From Papaver somniferum (lineage: Eukaryota > Streptophyta > Magnoliopsida > Ranunculales > Papaveraceae): a stretch of 64,000 nucleotides of DNA. The translations under genes and the position numbers were made by a program. Below the pieces are notes generated by a model, which was not told the DNA's origin, made no database searches, and was given only the letters and a program-made list of their open reading frames with translations. The stretch lies in assembly GCF_003573695.1 (NCBI RefSeq), contig NC_039363.1:161030747-161094746 (forward strand), written 5' to 3'. How positions within the stretch are numbered: position 1 is the first letter of the stretch; each line of letters starts with the position of its first letter. Shown piece by piece: positions 22,107-33,200 of this stretch.

Positions 22107-23451
22107 ATGGACTCGAGTTCTCATGAATCGACTTTAATTAACGTACCGCCAAGATTTGATGGAACAAACTATCTATGGTGGAAATCTGCTATGAGATCTT
22201 TTCTTCAATCACGAGACTTTAATACTTGGTTATTAGTCGTCGATGGTTATACTCTTCCAAAGAGAGAAAATTCAGAAACTAAGCTCAAACGCTTAGCAGA
22301 GTTTTCGAACGAAGAAAAGGCACTTGCAAAGCAGAATTCAGATGGTTTGAATGTTATTATTCATGCTGTAAGTCGTGATTTACTACATCATGTGTCAACA
22401 TGTCATACGTTGAAAGAAGCTTGGGATAATCTTCAGATCGTATTCGAAGGAAATTCTTCAGAGAAAGAAGCTAGACTTCAAACCCTCACTTCCGAGTGGG
22501 AAAACTTTCGAATGAATGAAAACGACACTTTTGAGGAGTTTCACATTAAACTCTCTGAGATGATTAATGCTTCTTTCTCGTAAGAAAGACTATTTCTGAA
22601 AAGATATAGTATGCAAGATTCTCAGATCGTTGCCATCAAGATACGATTCTAAGAAACATGCAATCATATAAGCAAACGATCTTTCAACTCTCACACGAAG
22701 CACACTCGTTGGTAAGTTAAAGATCTTTGATCATGAATAACAGTCTATTCAAACTAAAGGAATCGCTTTTAAAGCAAAAGTTCCAAAAGCTCAAATGGAA
22801 AGGAATAGACAGTTGGATGATTCAAATGAACAGATTGCAGAAAATTCTGATGATAAAATTGAACAATCATCGTCATTAATTACGAGACAGTTTTGAGATC
22901 TCTTGAAGAAAAGAAACAAGAGATTTGTTAAGGATACTTATCGATCTTCTCGACCGCATGATCGAGTTCCTGTCAAAAAGGATCAGGAAGAAGATGATGA
23001 ATATCAGCCGTAGTGCTTCAAGTGTAAATGGTTTGGTCATATTGCTAAAGACTGTCCCAATCTTAAGAAATACACTGGAAGCAAGGCATTGGCTGTAACT
23101 CTAGACGACTCCTCCGATTCATATGATTCTGAAGAAGAGGAAACAGCTGATGTTGCATTAGTTGTCGATCTTATTCCTTCCTCCTCCATTAGTGATTTAC
23201 CCATTTTAAAAACGGACATGTCTTCCAATGTTATTAAATCATCTAATGGTAAAAGGAGAAATAAGACAAAATGCAAAAACTGTCTTAAAAACAGAATTGC
23301 TAAAATTTGCGTTTGCAATTTCAGTCCATCCCAAGATATTTCGTTGGTTCGAGGTAACAGAAAGAGGTCTTTTCATACTATACTAGATCAAGAACACTCT
23401 GGTTGTTCAAAATTCCATAATGAGAGAAAATCTCATACTAATGCCACTTGA
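22107..23451 (+). pseudogene. gag: Decayed copia-type gag
   Basis: The first 158 codons from ATG 22107 are open and resemble the plant copia gag (UBN2-type), with PPRFDGTNYLWWKSAM, TLKEAWDNLQ and EFHIKLSEMINASFS. The frame ends at TAA 22581. After a frameshift, homologous-looking peptide continues through further stops near 22670, 22735, 22895 and 23011. A CCHC zinc knuckle (CFKCKWFGHIAKDC, 23014-23055) follows directly after one of these stops, then an acidic Ser-rich tail to TGA 23449. Order and length fit a full gag. No protease follows. The protein is not made as a whole; only the N-terminal half is intact. Confidence 0.85.
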
Positions 23452-23657
23452 TCGGTATTAGAATTCTTTTCTCATCTCGTGTGCCAAATTTTGAGTGAGG
23501 AAGAAGAAAATTCAAGACACTTTTGTGTAGATTATGGAAATAATATCTAGTATTTGAAGATATTTGATGTATTCGTATTTTAGGAATATTATATTTTCGG
23601 TAGTATGAAAAATATAAAAAGATTCTTCTCTCATTTTGATCATTCCTTGTCCGAACT

Positions 23658-23999
23658 ATGGGTCTGGATCAAATGGTTTCTCTGGAGAAGATGCATGATC
23701 AGAAAGATCATCCTAAAACTAAGTCCGGATTATCTCTTGATATTAAGGGTAAAATCAGAAAGGGAGATTGGATTAGCAAGAAGGAAAGAGAGAATACTCT
23801 GAAGAAAGATCAGTGTATTGAGGCATTGACACATTTTTGTGTTCAATCAAAGACAGAATTACATGCTCTTGCAGAATCCTTCACGAAAATTTCTTATCTA
23901 CAAGAGATTCTGGTTAAGAAACAAGGTTTTCTACTTGAAGAAATTCAAAAGCTGAAAAGTAGTAATCCACCTTCATTCAGTTCTGACATGAAGGACTAG
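23658..23999 (+). CDS. Small frame downstream of gag in the copia-type element
   Basis: A 113-codon ATG frame is rich in Lys/Glu and probably helical (residues about 45-100, HALAESFTKISYLQEILVKK). It may be the C-terminal part of a long SIRE-type gag, cut off by decay, or an extra frame. No domain is recognised. Confidence 0.3.
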   Translation: MGLDQMVSLEKMHDQKDHPKTKSGLSLDIKGKIRKGDWISKKERENTLKKDQCIEALTHFCVQSKTELHALAESFTKISYLQEILVKKQGFLLEEIQKLKSSNPPSFSSDMKD

Positions 24000-25882
24000 G
24001 TTTCAAGGAAAAATAGACATGAATTTTTGATTTCTTTCATTGATTGTATTGGTCTATTATGAATAAAACTATTATGAATAAAATTATTTGATTAGTAATT
24101 TTTCTTGTGATAGTTTTCGGTTTACATAGCCTGTGCGTGATTGCTTTTATATTATTGCTACGTATGTTTATGGGATGTTTGATTTCGGTTTTACTACCTT
24201 AATATTCGATCTCTTATATTGTGAACCCTTATGGTTTGGTGACTTTTTGATTTAGCGGGATTAAGTTCTAGCCCTAGTAGGTAGGCTTTATCAAAGGATC
24301 ATGAGGGATTCTGGTAGAAACAATATGTGAAAAGGTCACAATATGTTGAATCGATTTTGGTTTAGCATAAAAGCATATGTGTTTCGACGGTTTTCAACTT
24401 TTGCTTGCAATTGTTAAAACCGGTTTTCAACCTTTCTCTGGTAAAGGTTGAGGTGTGTTTTTATTCTTTTATTTATGCATAAGGATGACAACGTGGTGAT
24501 ATTTCGATATCAATTCTCCTTATACGAAGATGCTATCATATTGGAGAAGTGGATGCGAAATTTGAGGTAACAATCTTTTTAGTTAATTGTTTTCCTGTTT
24601 AAGAAAAGCCTGGGTTTATATTATATATATTTGTTGCTTTTTCTTAACAAAATTTCGGTTTAATTGATATTTATTCCATGATGTGTGTGTGGATGTGTGA
24701 TTCAGTTGGTTCCGGTTTAGAAAAACTATTGTTATCTTGGTTTATTGTATGGTATCAATTGTCTAGGCTTACAAAATTTCTGTACAATTGATGTGTGTGT
24801 GATTCAATTGGCTCCGGTTAAGAAAAACCATTGTTATCTTGCTTTTGTATGGTATCAATTGTTTAGGCTTACAAAATTCCGGTGCAATTGCGGTGCTTTT
24901 AATGTCTATGTTGTTTCAATTGCTTCTGGTTGAGGTAAATAATTATGCAAGTTGATTTATTTTGGTTTGTATGAATTATTTATGGCCTAACAAAATAATT
25001 TGTGTACGGGATGAGTTGTTTAGTCCAATTCGATTCTGGATAAGAAACTAAGTTAATTATGATCTTAGTTTGTCTTATCAAAGTGAGGTTTCGGTTATTC
25101 AAGTCTAGTAGAATGCCTAAACAAGGAATGCTAGTTAACTAACCTAGTACTTGTCTTGTTTAAAATTGAAAGGTCTAAGTTTATGGATAATTAGAACCTG
25201 ATGAGAAAAATGGAGTTTATCTTTATTTTGGTCTTATCGAATTAAGCGGTTGTTTTTGAACAATCAGTTTAGCAAAGGGACTAATGTGCTTAGTTGTTTT
25301 TGGTTTGCTAAACTAAATTGGAAAAATTGTTTCGGACAATTGTTTCCTTGGTAACATATCAAAATAAGACTACTTGTAGTTTCGGTTTTGATATTGGTTA
25401 TCGGAACGTGATGTATGGAACCCTCGTTCCTAACTCTACAGGTTTGCAAGTCTATTATGAGATTTGTGGGATTCTTTTCGTGTTGTCCTTTATTTTTTCG
25501 TTTCTTTGTCATTTTTTGACAAAAAGGGGGAGAAATATATGGAGTAAACAAGTGTTGCTGGCATTGATTTTATATTGATTGGCATCGCTAGGGAAAAGAA
25601 CATTGGTACTTGAATGTTTTATCTAACGAAAGAGTGAAAGCACAGACTAAGGAGGAGTAACATGTCATATAAATTGGTATAACAAAGATGTGCGGATTGA
25701 ATATCTACCTATCTTACTTAGGGGGAGTATTAGCTTTGTTATTATAATGTCAACAACGGCATTTTCAAGGATTGAATGTAAGCAGTTTTATTGTGCTGTT
25801 GAATTGGGAATCAAGCGGATTGTAATGAATTCTTGTAATTTGCTTATCCATATGTTGTAAGAGTTTTGTCACTAAAATTGAC
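24000..25882. other. Non-coding 3' interior of the copia-type element
   Basis: This is the space where pol should be. It holds only short frames. A duplication of about 102 bp (24729-24830 against 24831-24930, sharing ggtatcaattgt and ggcttacaaaat) and an additional polypurine-like motif at 25521-25532 stand out. No reverse transcriptase or integrase motif was found on either strand. Confidence 0.6.
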
Positions 25883-25893
25883 AAAGGGGGAGA
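25883..25893 (+). other. Polypurine tract of the copia-type element
   Basis: AAAGGGGGAGA lies directly before the 3' LTR start TGTTAG. It is preceded by a short inverted repeat (tttgtc...gacaaa). Confidence 0.9.
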
Positions 25894-25894
25894 T

Positions 25895-28617
25895 TGTTAG
25901 AGCATTGCTCGGTTGAACCCACCAAGCGTTGGTATGTCATGTTTGGTTGTCATATTTTAGTGATCAAAACTCATACTAAGAGTCGCTTGATTATGTACTA
26001 GAGTCAACTTCGTATAATTTAGCTTGAAAGTATTAGGAAATGAGACATTACAAGTATTGCGAAGTCTTGAAGATGTGAAGAAGCAAGGAGATACAACGAC
26101 AACAATCATCCTTCCACTTGAGGTTAGTGATATTTGACTTGAACTGTTTCATTCCCTACGTATCTTTCAAGTCGTGCATATTGAAAACATAACTGCGAAG
26201 CATATTTGAACTATAGATAAACATAGTATTAAGGAATACAATACGAGGTTTATTGCTTAACCATTAAACTTTGTAGATAAGACATCGCCATAATCATTTG
26301 AATGCTATTGTGATTATGTATGGGTATGAAGTGAGGATTTCATCCTAGGGAACAATGTTTACATGTGTTATAAGGAAGTAAGTTCATAAACTTGTTTGTG
26401 GAACGAAAAGGAAATTGCCAGGTGTTATTGTGGAACAACCAATATGTGTGATAGAGTATAACCGCTCACAACTTGTTGTGTTCTTGGTAGAACTATTCAC
26501 AAAGGCATGACTTATGTATTGGTATAACTTTTATTAGTAAAACCGATCTTAAGTAATCACCTGTGGTATGATCGGATTTTGTATGTCTGACCAATTAAAA
26601 GGAAAGGGGAACTGATCCTTGTAAGGAGTGTAGTACATCAAAGGAACCGATCCTTGTATGGGGTGCATCAAGGTTTATATCAGAAAGGGGAACCGATCCT
26701 ATGGACTTGTGGAACACGTTTTTAGGCAAAGAGAAACCGATCCTATGGACATGTGCAACACATATAAGTTAGATACCATATATATGTGGGGAACCGATCC
26801 TAGTACCTAGTCAACCGAATTTTTGGAAAGCTAGTGTGACTATGCACAGTACTCACATGGAGGTAGAACCGAAACTTGTTTTGGTAGAAGCGTAAACCCA
26901 TGATTGTGATTGAATGTTGGTTTGATCAATCACATAGTTCTTGAAAGTCAGATGAACCAATTCTAAACTTGTTTGGAAGTGTGGCAAATCGGTTTCAAGG
27001 TTGTAGGTGTGAAAGAGAACTTACAAAGTAAAGATGTCGACAAACTTTGGACACGTGCTCTGAATGTTTAGTTCTTTAATTGGTCAAAGGTATTCCTTAA
27101 CGGCTAAGGGAAGAGAATCCCAGGATCGAAACATAAGTAAGTTAAGAATCTTTTAATTAAGGTTATTAATTTTATTTTGTAAGGAAATTACAGAATTAGT
27201 AATGTGCATTTACTAATTAGATTTTCCGAGAGATTTCGATCATCATTTTTGGACAGAGCATTTCCAGGAATTATGAAAACCGAATCTGTGCTTTAATGAA
27301 TATCTTGAGAATATTTTTCGGTTTTGGAAATTCCTTGGTGTCCAAACTTCCTTGTCTATAAATACTCGAAGTTTGCCAACTCTTTTGTTGTTGTTACTGG
27401 TGTAGCCGCCTATTCGGAGAGGAGGGTAACCTAATTAGGCGAAATATCTTACTGCCGCTCAATTTAAAGTCTTATTGGGAATTGAGAAGCTCTAGCGTGT
27501 ACCGTTGGTGGGAAACTAGATAATTGAGGTTTATCTTTTGTTTTCGATTGATTTGATTGACTAACGGTGGTTGAAATCTGATTGCACCTAGTTTTTTTAT
27601 TCTTGGGAATCTTCTCTTCTGATATAAGATTCACTCATACTAGTTCAGAGTTTCGACGGGGATCTTTAGACTATTTGTTAGTTCTAAAGACGATCTTGTG
27701 ATAATCCATTGTTAACAGACTCCGTTCTGTGCGTGATTGATCACAAGAGATTCAAGTGATTGTGTGCAGGTTTTTATTGAAGATTTGAGAAGATTTGAAG
27801 ACAAAGATATTGAAGATCTGACTTGGGTTTTATAATCTTTGGTGTGCACAATACTTATTTCGGTAAAAGAGGGTCCAATTAATAATCGATTTATCATTGT
27901 GGTAGATTGGATTAAAGGTGTTGTTGGCTTAATCTTAAACGATTACCTTTGGGTGATTGAATATAAGTAGATATAAGGACCCGGCGAAGGAGTTTATGTT
28001 GAGATAAACGGAAGAGCCTTTGTCCGACTCATATCACTTGGTTGAATAGAGTTGATATCAAACAGATTTGTTATTCCTTTACTGTTTGGAATACGAATCA
28101 AATGAATTGTTCCAAGTACGTGACTTATTTATAAGTTGGAGGCGTGGGAATACAAAAGGAACTAGGTGAACTATAGGGTTAGTTACTTGGTCTCAACTAT
28201 ACGAAGTTAGTGTAATTTTGTGTAGCGGCTTAATCCTGAGAGTATTCAGTTCTGGACTAGGTCCCGGGGTTTTTCTGCATTTGCGGTTTCCTCGTTAACA
28301 AAATCTTGCTGTGTCATTTACTTTTATATTTCGCATTATAATTGTTTTATTATAATTAAAGTAAATTACACAAACGTTAATTCATATTTACTTGATAAGC
28401 AATCCTATTGTGTTTGGTTAAGTCCGAACCTTTGTATCAATTAAACATACTTCGTTGTTGTATTGTCTCGATCTCGTATCCATAGACGATCACATGAAGT
28501 GTGAACCGATTAGTTGCATTGTCTCGACTCAGTCCATAGACAATCACTTTCGGAGAAAGGACTTATAGGTAAGTTAAGTTTTAGCTTGAGGTATATTTGG
28601 GTACCCTCGCCTTTTCA
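25895..28617 (+). mobile_element. 3' LTR of the copia-type element, 2723 bp
   Basis: It starts TGTTAGAGCATTGC and ends accctcgccttttca. It matches 19211-22037 with several per cent substitutions and indels. Confidence 0.92.
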
Positions 28618-28622
28618 GTATG

Positions 28623-30211
28623 TACTTCCCATCAAAATGGTGGCGACGATGAACCCAATATATTATTGGGATACGAAAATGCGTCTGCCGTCTGCGGTGG
28701 AGGTTGGAAAGAAACATATTAATCAAGCATCCCACCTAAAGCGAAAATCCACCCAATCAAAATTTTGCGGTTGTGTAATAATATTTGGCTTGTAAATCAT
28801 ATTAAACTAAGAAAGGTAATCAACGTCATCATGAAGGCAATGTGGACCATCCCGTACCAATTTTTCTCAGTCATCTAGGGAAATCTATCCACTTGGATAT
28901 GGATTAATGGCTTTTATCTTTCTTCATAACAACTGAAGAAGGTGTCTTATACCAATCACCCTAATCAAAATTAGGACTGTATAACACGATTTGCTTAAGG
29001 CTTAGCTGTAGCATACTCTGGACTTCCACATCTTAGAACTTCGGGATTGATTCATACGACATGGCAAGAATATTATTACTTGTTATACATAACTGCTGAG
29101 TTTACTGAACAACTGAAGCACGTTAACCATCTTCGATACGACCATTTTTCTAATTCTCGACAGTGTGCTTTTCTATGACTGGAAAAATAACGGTATTATT
29201 GTGAAGATAAGGTTCACAAATACGGAAATAAGTATACCACCAATAGTGAAAATAATAAAATTATTTGGTTAGTATATTTACCATTTCAAATATTTAATTA
29301 CAATAAATAAATGATGGGAAAAAAGGTTCTTACCTCCAACACTCCCCAAAAACCATTCAGGCTTTCTTTCAAACATGACGAGTATTGATCGAAGGTCATG
29401 TAAAGTTCTGATAAAATTGGAGACCCCCAATCATATGTTGGTGCAAACTCTAAATTTTTCAACAATTCGACAAAACCAAGTAATGTCACTGAGCTAGCAT
29501 TAGGAAATAGACACTGGCGCCAACACAAACACGCATTTGAGCTTCTCATAATGTTAAGGAAAAAAAATAGGGTGTTTTTGCTATCCTTTTTCCATTCATT
29601 TTGCTAGCTTATAAAAAACTTTTCAACCGTGGCACTTTTAATCCATGGGCTTTTAGTTTTCTATAATCTGGATTTCCTTCTGGATCCACTTGAATAATTG
29701 AAGTCAGTTTTTCCATCTTCCTTTTAACTCCCACTTTGACTTGTCAAATGGAATTACGTTCCACTCGTATGTGATTCCCCTCAGAATGTATAAATCTAAT
29801 GACATAGCTCAATAAACAACATATTCATAATTAAAGTTGGTTGAATGTTCATAAAACTCAAAACTAAATCTAATATTCGAATTATAAAAAAAAAAAAAAC
29901 CTACCACGTTCAAAATCTTTGGCAAAGAAATTATTTGTAATTTTATACGAACCTTCTAATATAACTTTAACTTGAAGAATTTGAGTCATTCTCTAGGTTG
30001 CATAAAATATAAACGCCACGGTGATCCAACCGAATACCAAATAGTCTCATAAATCCCACGTTCCAAATTCCGTAACCTAACACAAAAATTACTCAAGACT
30101 TGACTCGAGCCTTCTTTAAAGAATGAAGCCGTTGTGTGATTAATTCCCGGTCGGAATAACTAGGGTTTGTTGTAACGCGAATAATTACTATATTCCCAGT
30201 TCATCCTAAGA
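28623..30211. other. Intergenic region upstream of PRP39
   Basis: It is AT-rich and holds one plant-mobile-domain gene fragment (separate entry). I see no other coding signal. The PRP39 promoter should lie in the last few hundred bases, but no convincing TATA box was found. Confidence 0.5.
29334..29549 (-). pseudogene. Exon fragment of a plant mobile domain (aminotransferase-like) gene
   Basis: The minus-strand frame includes LFPNASSVTLLGFVELL, then TYDWGSPILSELYMTFDQ and FWGVLE, followed at once by a good donor (GAG|GTAAGAAC at 29333-29332). The spacing of the Y-x-W-G-x-x-x-L-x-x-L-Y motif and the following Leu-rich helix fits the plant mobile domain family (PF10536 type), found in transposons and in MAIN-like genes. 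No matching exons were found on either side, so this is probably a captured or decayed exon. The start is uncertain. Family assignment is by pattern recognition only. Confidence 0.4.
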
Positions 30212-33200
30212 ATGGCTGTGTTAAATCAGTTAGAGATTCCTAATCATCCAAGTAAGTTACCAATTACTTTTCACTCTGTTTAACTATATTAGCTTTTGTG
30301 TAGCTCACACTGAAAAGGGGAAAAATCGAGTTAATGAAATTAGGGTTCTAGGAAAATTTAGACGGTATAGTATTATTAGTATGTAAAATAGTTGGTTTTT
30401 GGTATCTAGGATTTCTTATATAAATGTGATGAATATACCATCATGAGGATTTGTGTATCTACTATGAAGTGGAAGTTGTTTGAAAAATATTAGCATTGGT
30501 TTAGTAGTCAAGTGCTCAATTTCTTGTTTGAGATCAGTTTCATTTTAATCAAACTAAATTGGGTTTTTGTCCTATTTTCAAATGTATTTTATCACGCTGA
30601 TTTTGGTTCCCAAGTCTTTCTTGATTATTTGCAGTTTGTTAACATTAGATGTGAATTTGTTGTTTTGAGATTGGATTATTTGCAGTTAGTTAACATTACT
30701 TGATTTGTGGTACTTTATGCATCCTGTCTACCATCCTCGGATCGTGGCTTATTATGGTTAGACATGTTTTTTTGGTGCAGCCAAAACTAATGAGGCCATA
30801 CTACAGGGATCTGGTTTGCCAAGCGCAACAGAGTTCGGTGCATGGACTGCTCTTATAGCAAAGACTGAAAAGACATCACCTGTAAGTGGTCAAGTTAACA
30901 ATTTGTATTGCCATGGCGGTATTCAATGTTTTGATGCATGGACTGTAAACTTTACAGTGATGGCCACATTTATCCAACCTGATACCCTTCAGATGCAAAC
31001 TATTGTGTAAGCTGTCAATTACAGATATCGTTCAAGTATATGATCAACACTGTGTGTCAGCACTTCTTGTCTGTTTTGTCATAGGTGCATTTCCGATCAG
31101 TGGCAAGTACTTGTTTCATCATTCATGTCAAATGGCCATGACAGATCTTTCTTAATGCAGCACTGATACTGACATTGTATTTCAACATGTCTGATGCCTT
31201 TCCACAACAGTGTTTCTCAACGGCCATATCTGAGGGACACTGCCAGTATGGTACTCTGTGCAGTTGATCTTTGTCTCACTTCCCGTTCTATTCCAATAGC
31301 AGTTAGGCAAAGAAAGATGGAAGAATCCCCCCACCCCAGTGCAAATGGGATTCACTTGGTACAACCACCAAGTGTCTGACCAACTCATCTGTTGGACACT
31401 TACGATGAATGAGGCATGACACAAATTCATCTTTCCCTTGGAAATATTCATTACTACGTTACTCTGACTCTACCAATTGAAAATTCTTCTGACCAAGGTT
31501 TTGAGACAATAGGGATATTCCTCGCATGCTGATCCCTTGAATATTGCTATTTTCTGTAAGTTGATGAAGCAACTTGTGTTAGAATATCATGCGATTCTAG
31601 TCCTACAGCTACCCGTGTACTGTTATTCACCACTCTGGACCTTCGTTCTTGATACCTTACTTTGTCTCTATCCTTCCAATTTCTTACTGCACGACGATGA
31701 CTAAACTGCTATTCACTTAGATGGTGGGTAGAACTTAAGCCACCTGTCATGCACTAAGCTCCGTCAGCACTAAGCAGTCAGAAAGTAAGGTATGGCGGTA
31801 CCTGCACCATTTTAGCGCAGTTGACTTCCCGTCTGACCAATATGGCGGTACCTGCACCATGATGAATCACAGTCAAGTGCTGAACTCTATTTAGAGATCT
31901 ATTGTTGGTTTTTCGCTATAACACCATAAGAAAATTCCTTGCACCCAGTTAGTTACCTCTATGTTCCCACTGTTATACCGAATCTACAATTCTGCAGATA
32001 TGTCTTTTTTTTATGGTTAGTAAAACATGTGCTCCAGTTTCTTGGCGTTTCTCGAAGCCCCCTGATGTTTATTTTTCTGCATTTACAGGTTGACTTGGAG
32101 AAGATCTGCCTAGTATACGACACTTTCTTGTCTCATTACCCTTTGTGCTATGGTTATTGGAAAAAGTATGCTAATCACATGGCAAACCTGTGCACCATTA
32201 ACAGGGTTGTTGAAGTTTATGAACGAGCATTAGAATTTGCGACCTACTCTGTTCATTTATGGGTCGACTATTGTACCTTCGGCATGTTGTTATTTGAAGA
32301 TCCAAATGATGTTCGAAGGTGATAGATGCTATTCTACAAAGAACTTAAGTTCTGAAAATTATTTCCAGTTTAGGGGATTTTTATGGTAGTGAATCGAATA
32401 TACTCAGTTACAAAAAGAAGCTAACACCTCCAGCTTATGTTGGAAGTATTCTCAGTTTGTTTTCTGGAATCTGGAACCTACAACATAGTGTTTTAGAACC
32501 CTGTTTTTGCTATCCTTTCTTTTGGTTTAAATAGTTTCTTTTTTGACGTAAAATTCTGTAAAACTAGTATTCGAAGTAATTTTATTAAACGATGTAAAAG
32601 TGGATTCTTTGTTTCCTGTCTTCTTAGAATGCTGGATGAGTAGTAATAGGATTTAGAGATTACTATCTGCTCTTAAATATTTTATATCCTTAAAGGTGAA
32701 AGTTAGATCTCTATTGTTTTACTAATGTTATTAATAGTATTCTGTTTGAAATTGTTTAACAGATTATTTGAAAGAGGAATGTCATTTGTTCGCAAAGACT
32801 ATTTGTGCCATCTCTTGTGGGATAAATACATTGAATTCGAGTATTCACAGAAGCAGTGGAATTCCCTAGCTCATATCTTTATCCTATCTCTGAAAATCCC
32901 AACCAAAAAGCTGAATAGCTACTACGACAGGTAATTCTCTGATCGTCTTGGGTTGTTTCTGCTGCAGTATATGCCTTTTCGATTGTAGTGAAGCTTAGGT
33001 ATGATCCTATATTAAGCAGTCCCAGCGATGTTTCTCTCAAATGAATGTGGTGGTGATGTGTTATCTTGGATATGTCGTTTGTTGCTTGCACCCATATCGC
33101 GGACTTTGTGCAAATGTATTAGTCAATGTTTCCAGTTTTTTCATTATTAATAGTGTTCAAGTTTCACGTCAACTTCAGTCTTCTAGCATGTAAACTGTGT

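Larger units (their letters stand above)
19211..28617 (+). mobile_element. Gag-only Ty1/copia-type LTR retrotransposon (SIRE/Maximus-like)
   Basis: The 9.4-kb element has LTRs of 2827 and 2723 bp, a tRNA-iMet primer site, a G-rich polypurine tract and a perfect gtatg TSD. The gag resembles the long gag of SIRE/Maximus-type copia elements and is broken by a frameshift and stops. No integrase, reverse transcriptase or RNase H frame can be seen in the 3.86-kb interior. Several per cent divergence between the LTRs, plus indels, makes it clearly older than the neighbouring gypsy-type insertion. The first LTR base has mutated (AGTTAGAG against TGTTAGAG in the right LTR). Confidence 0.9.
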
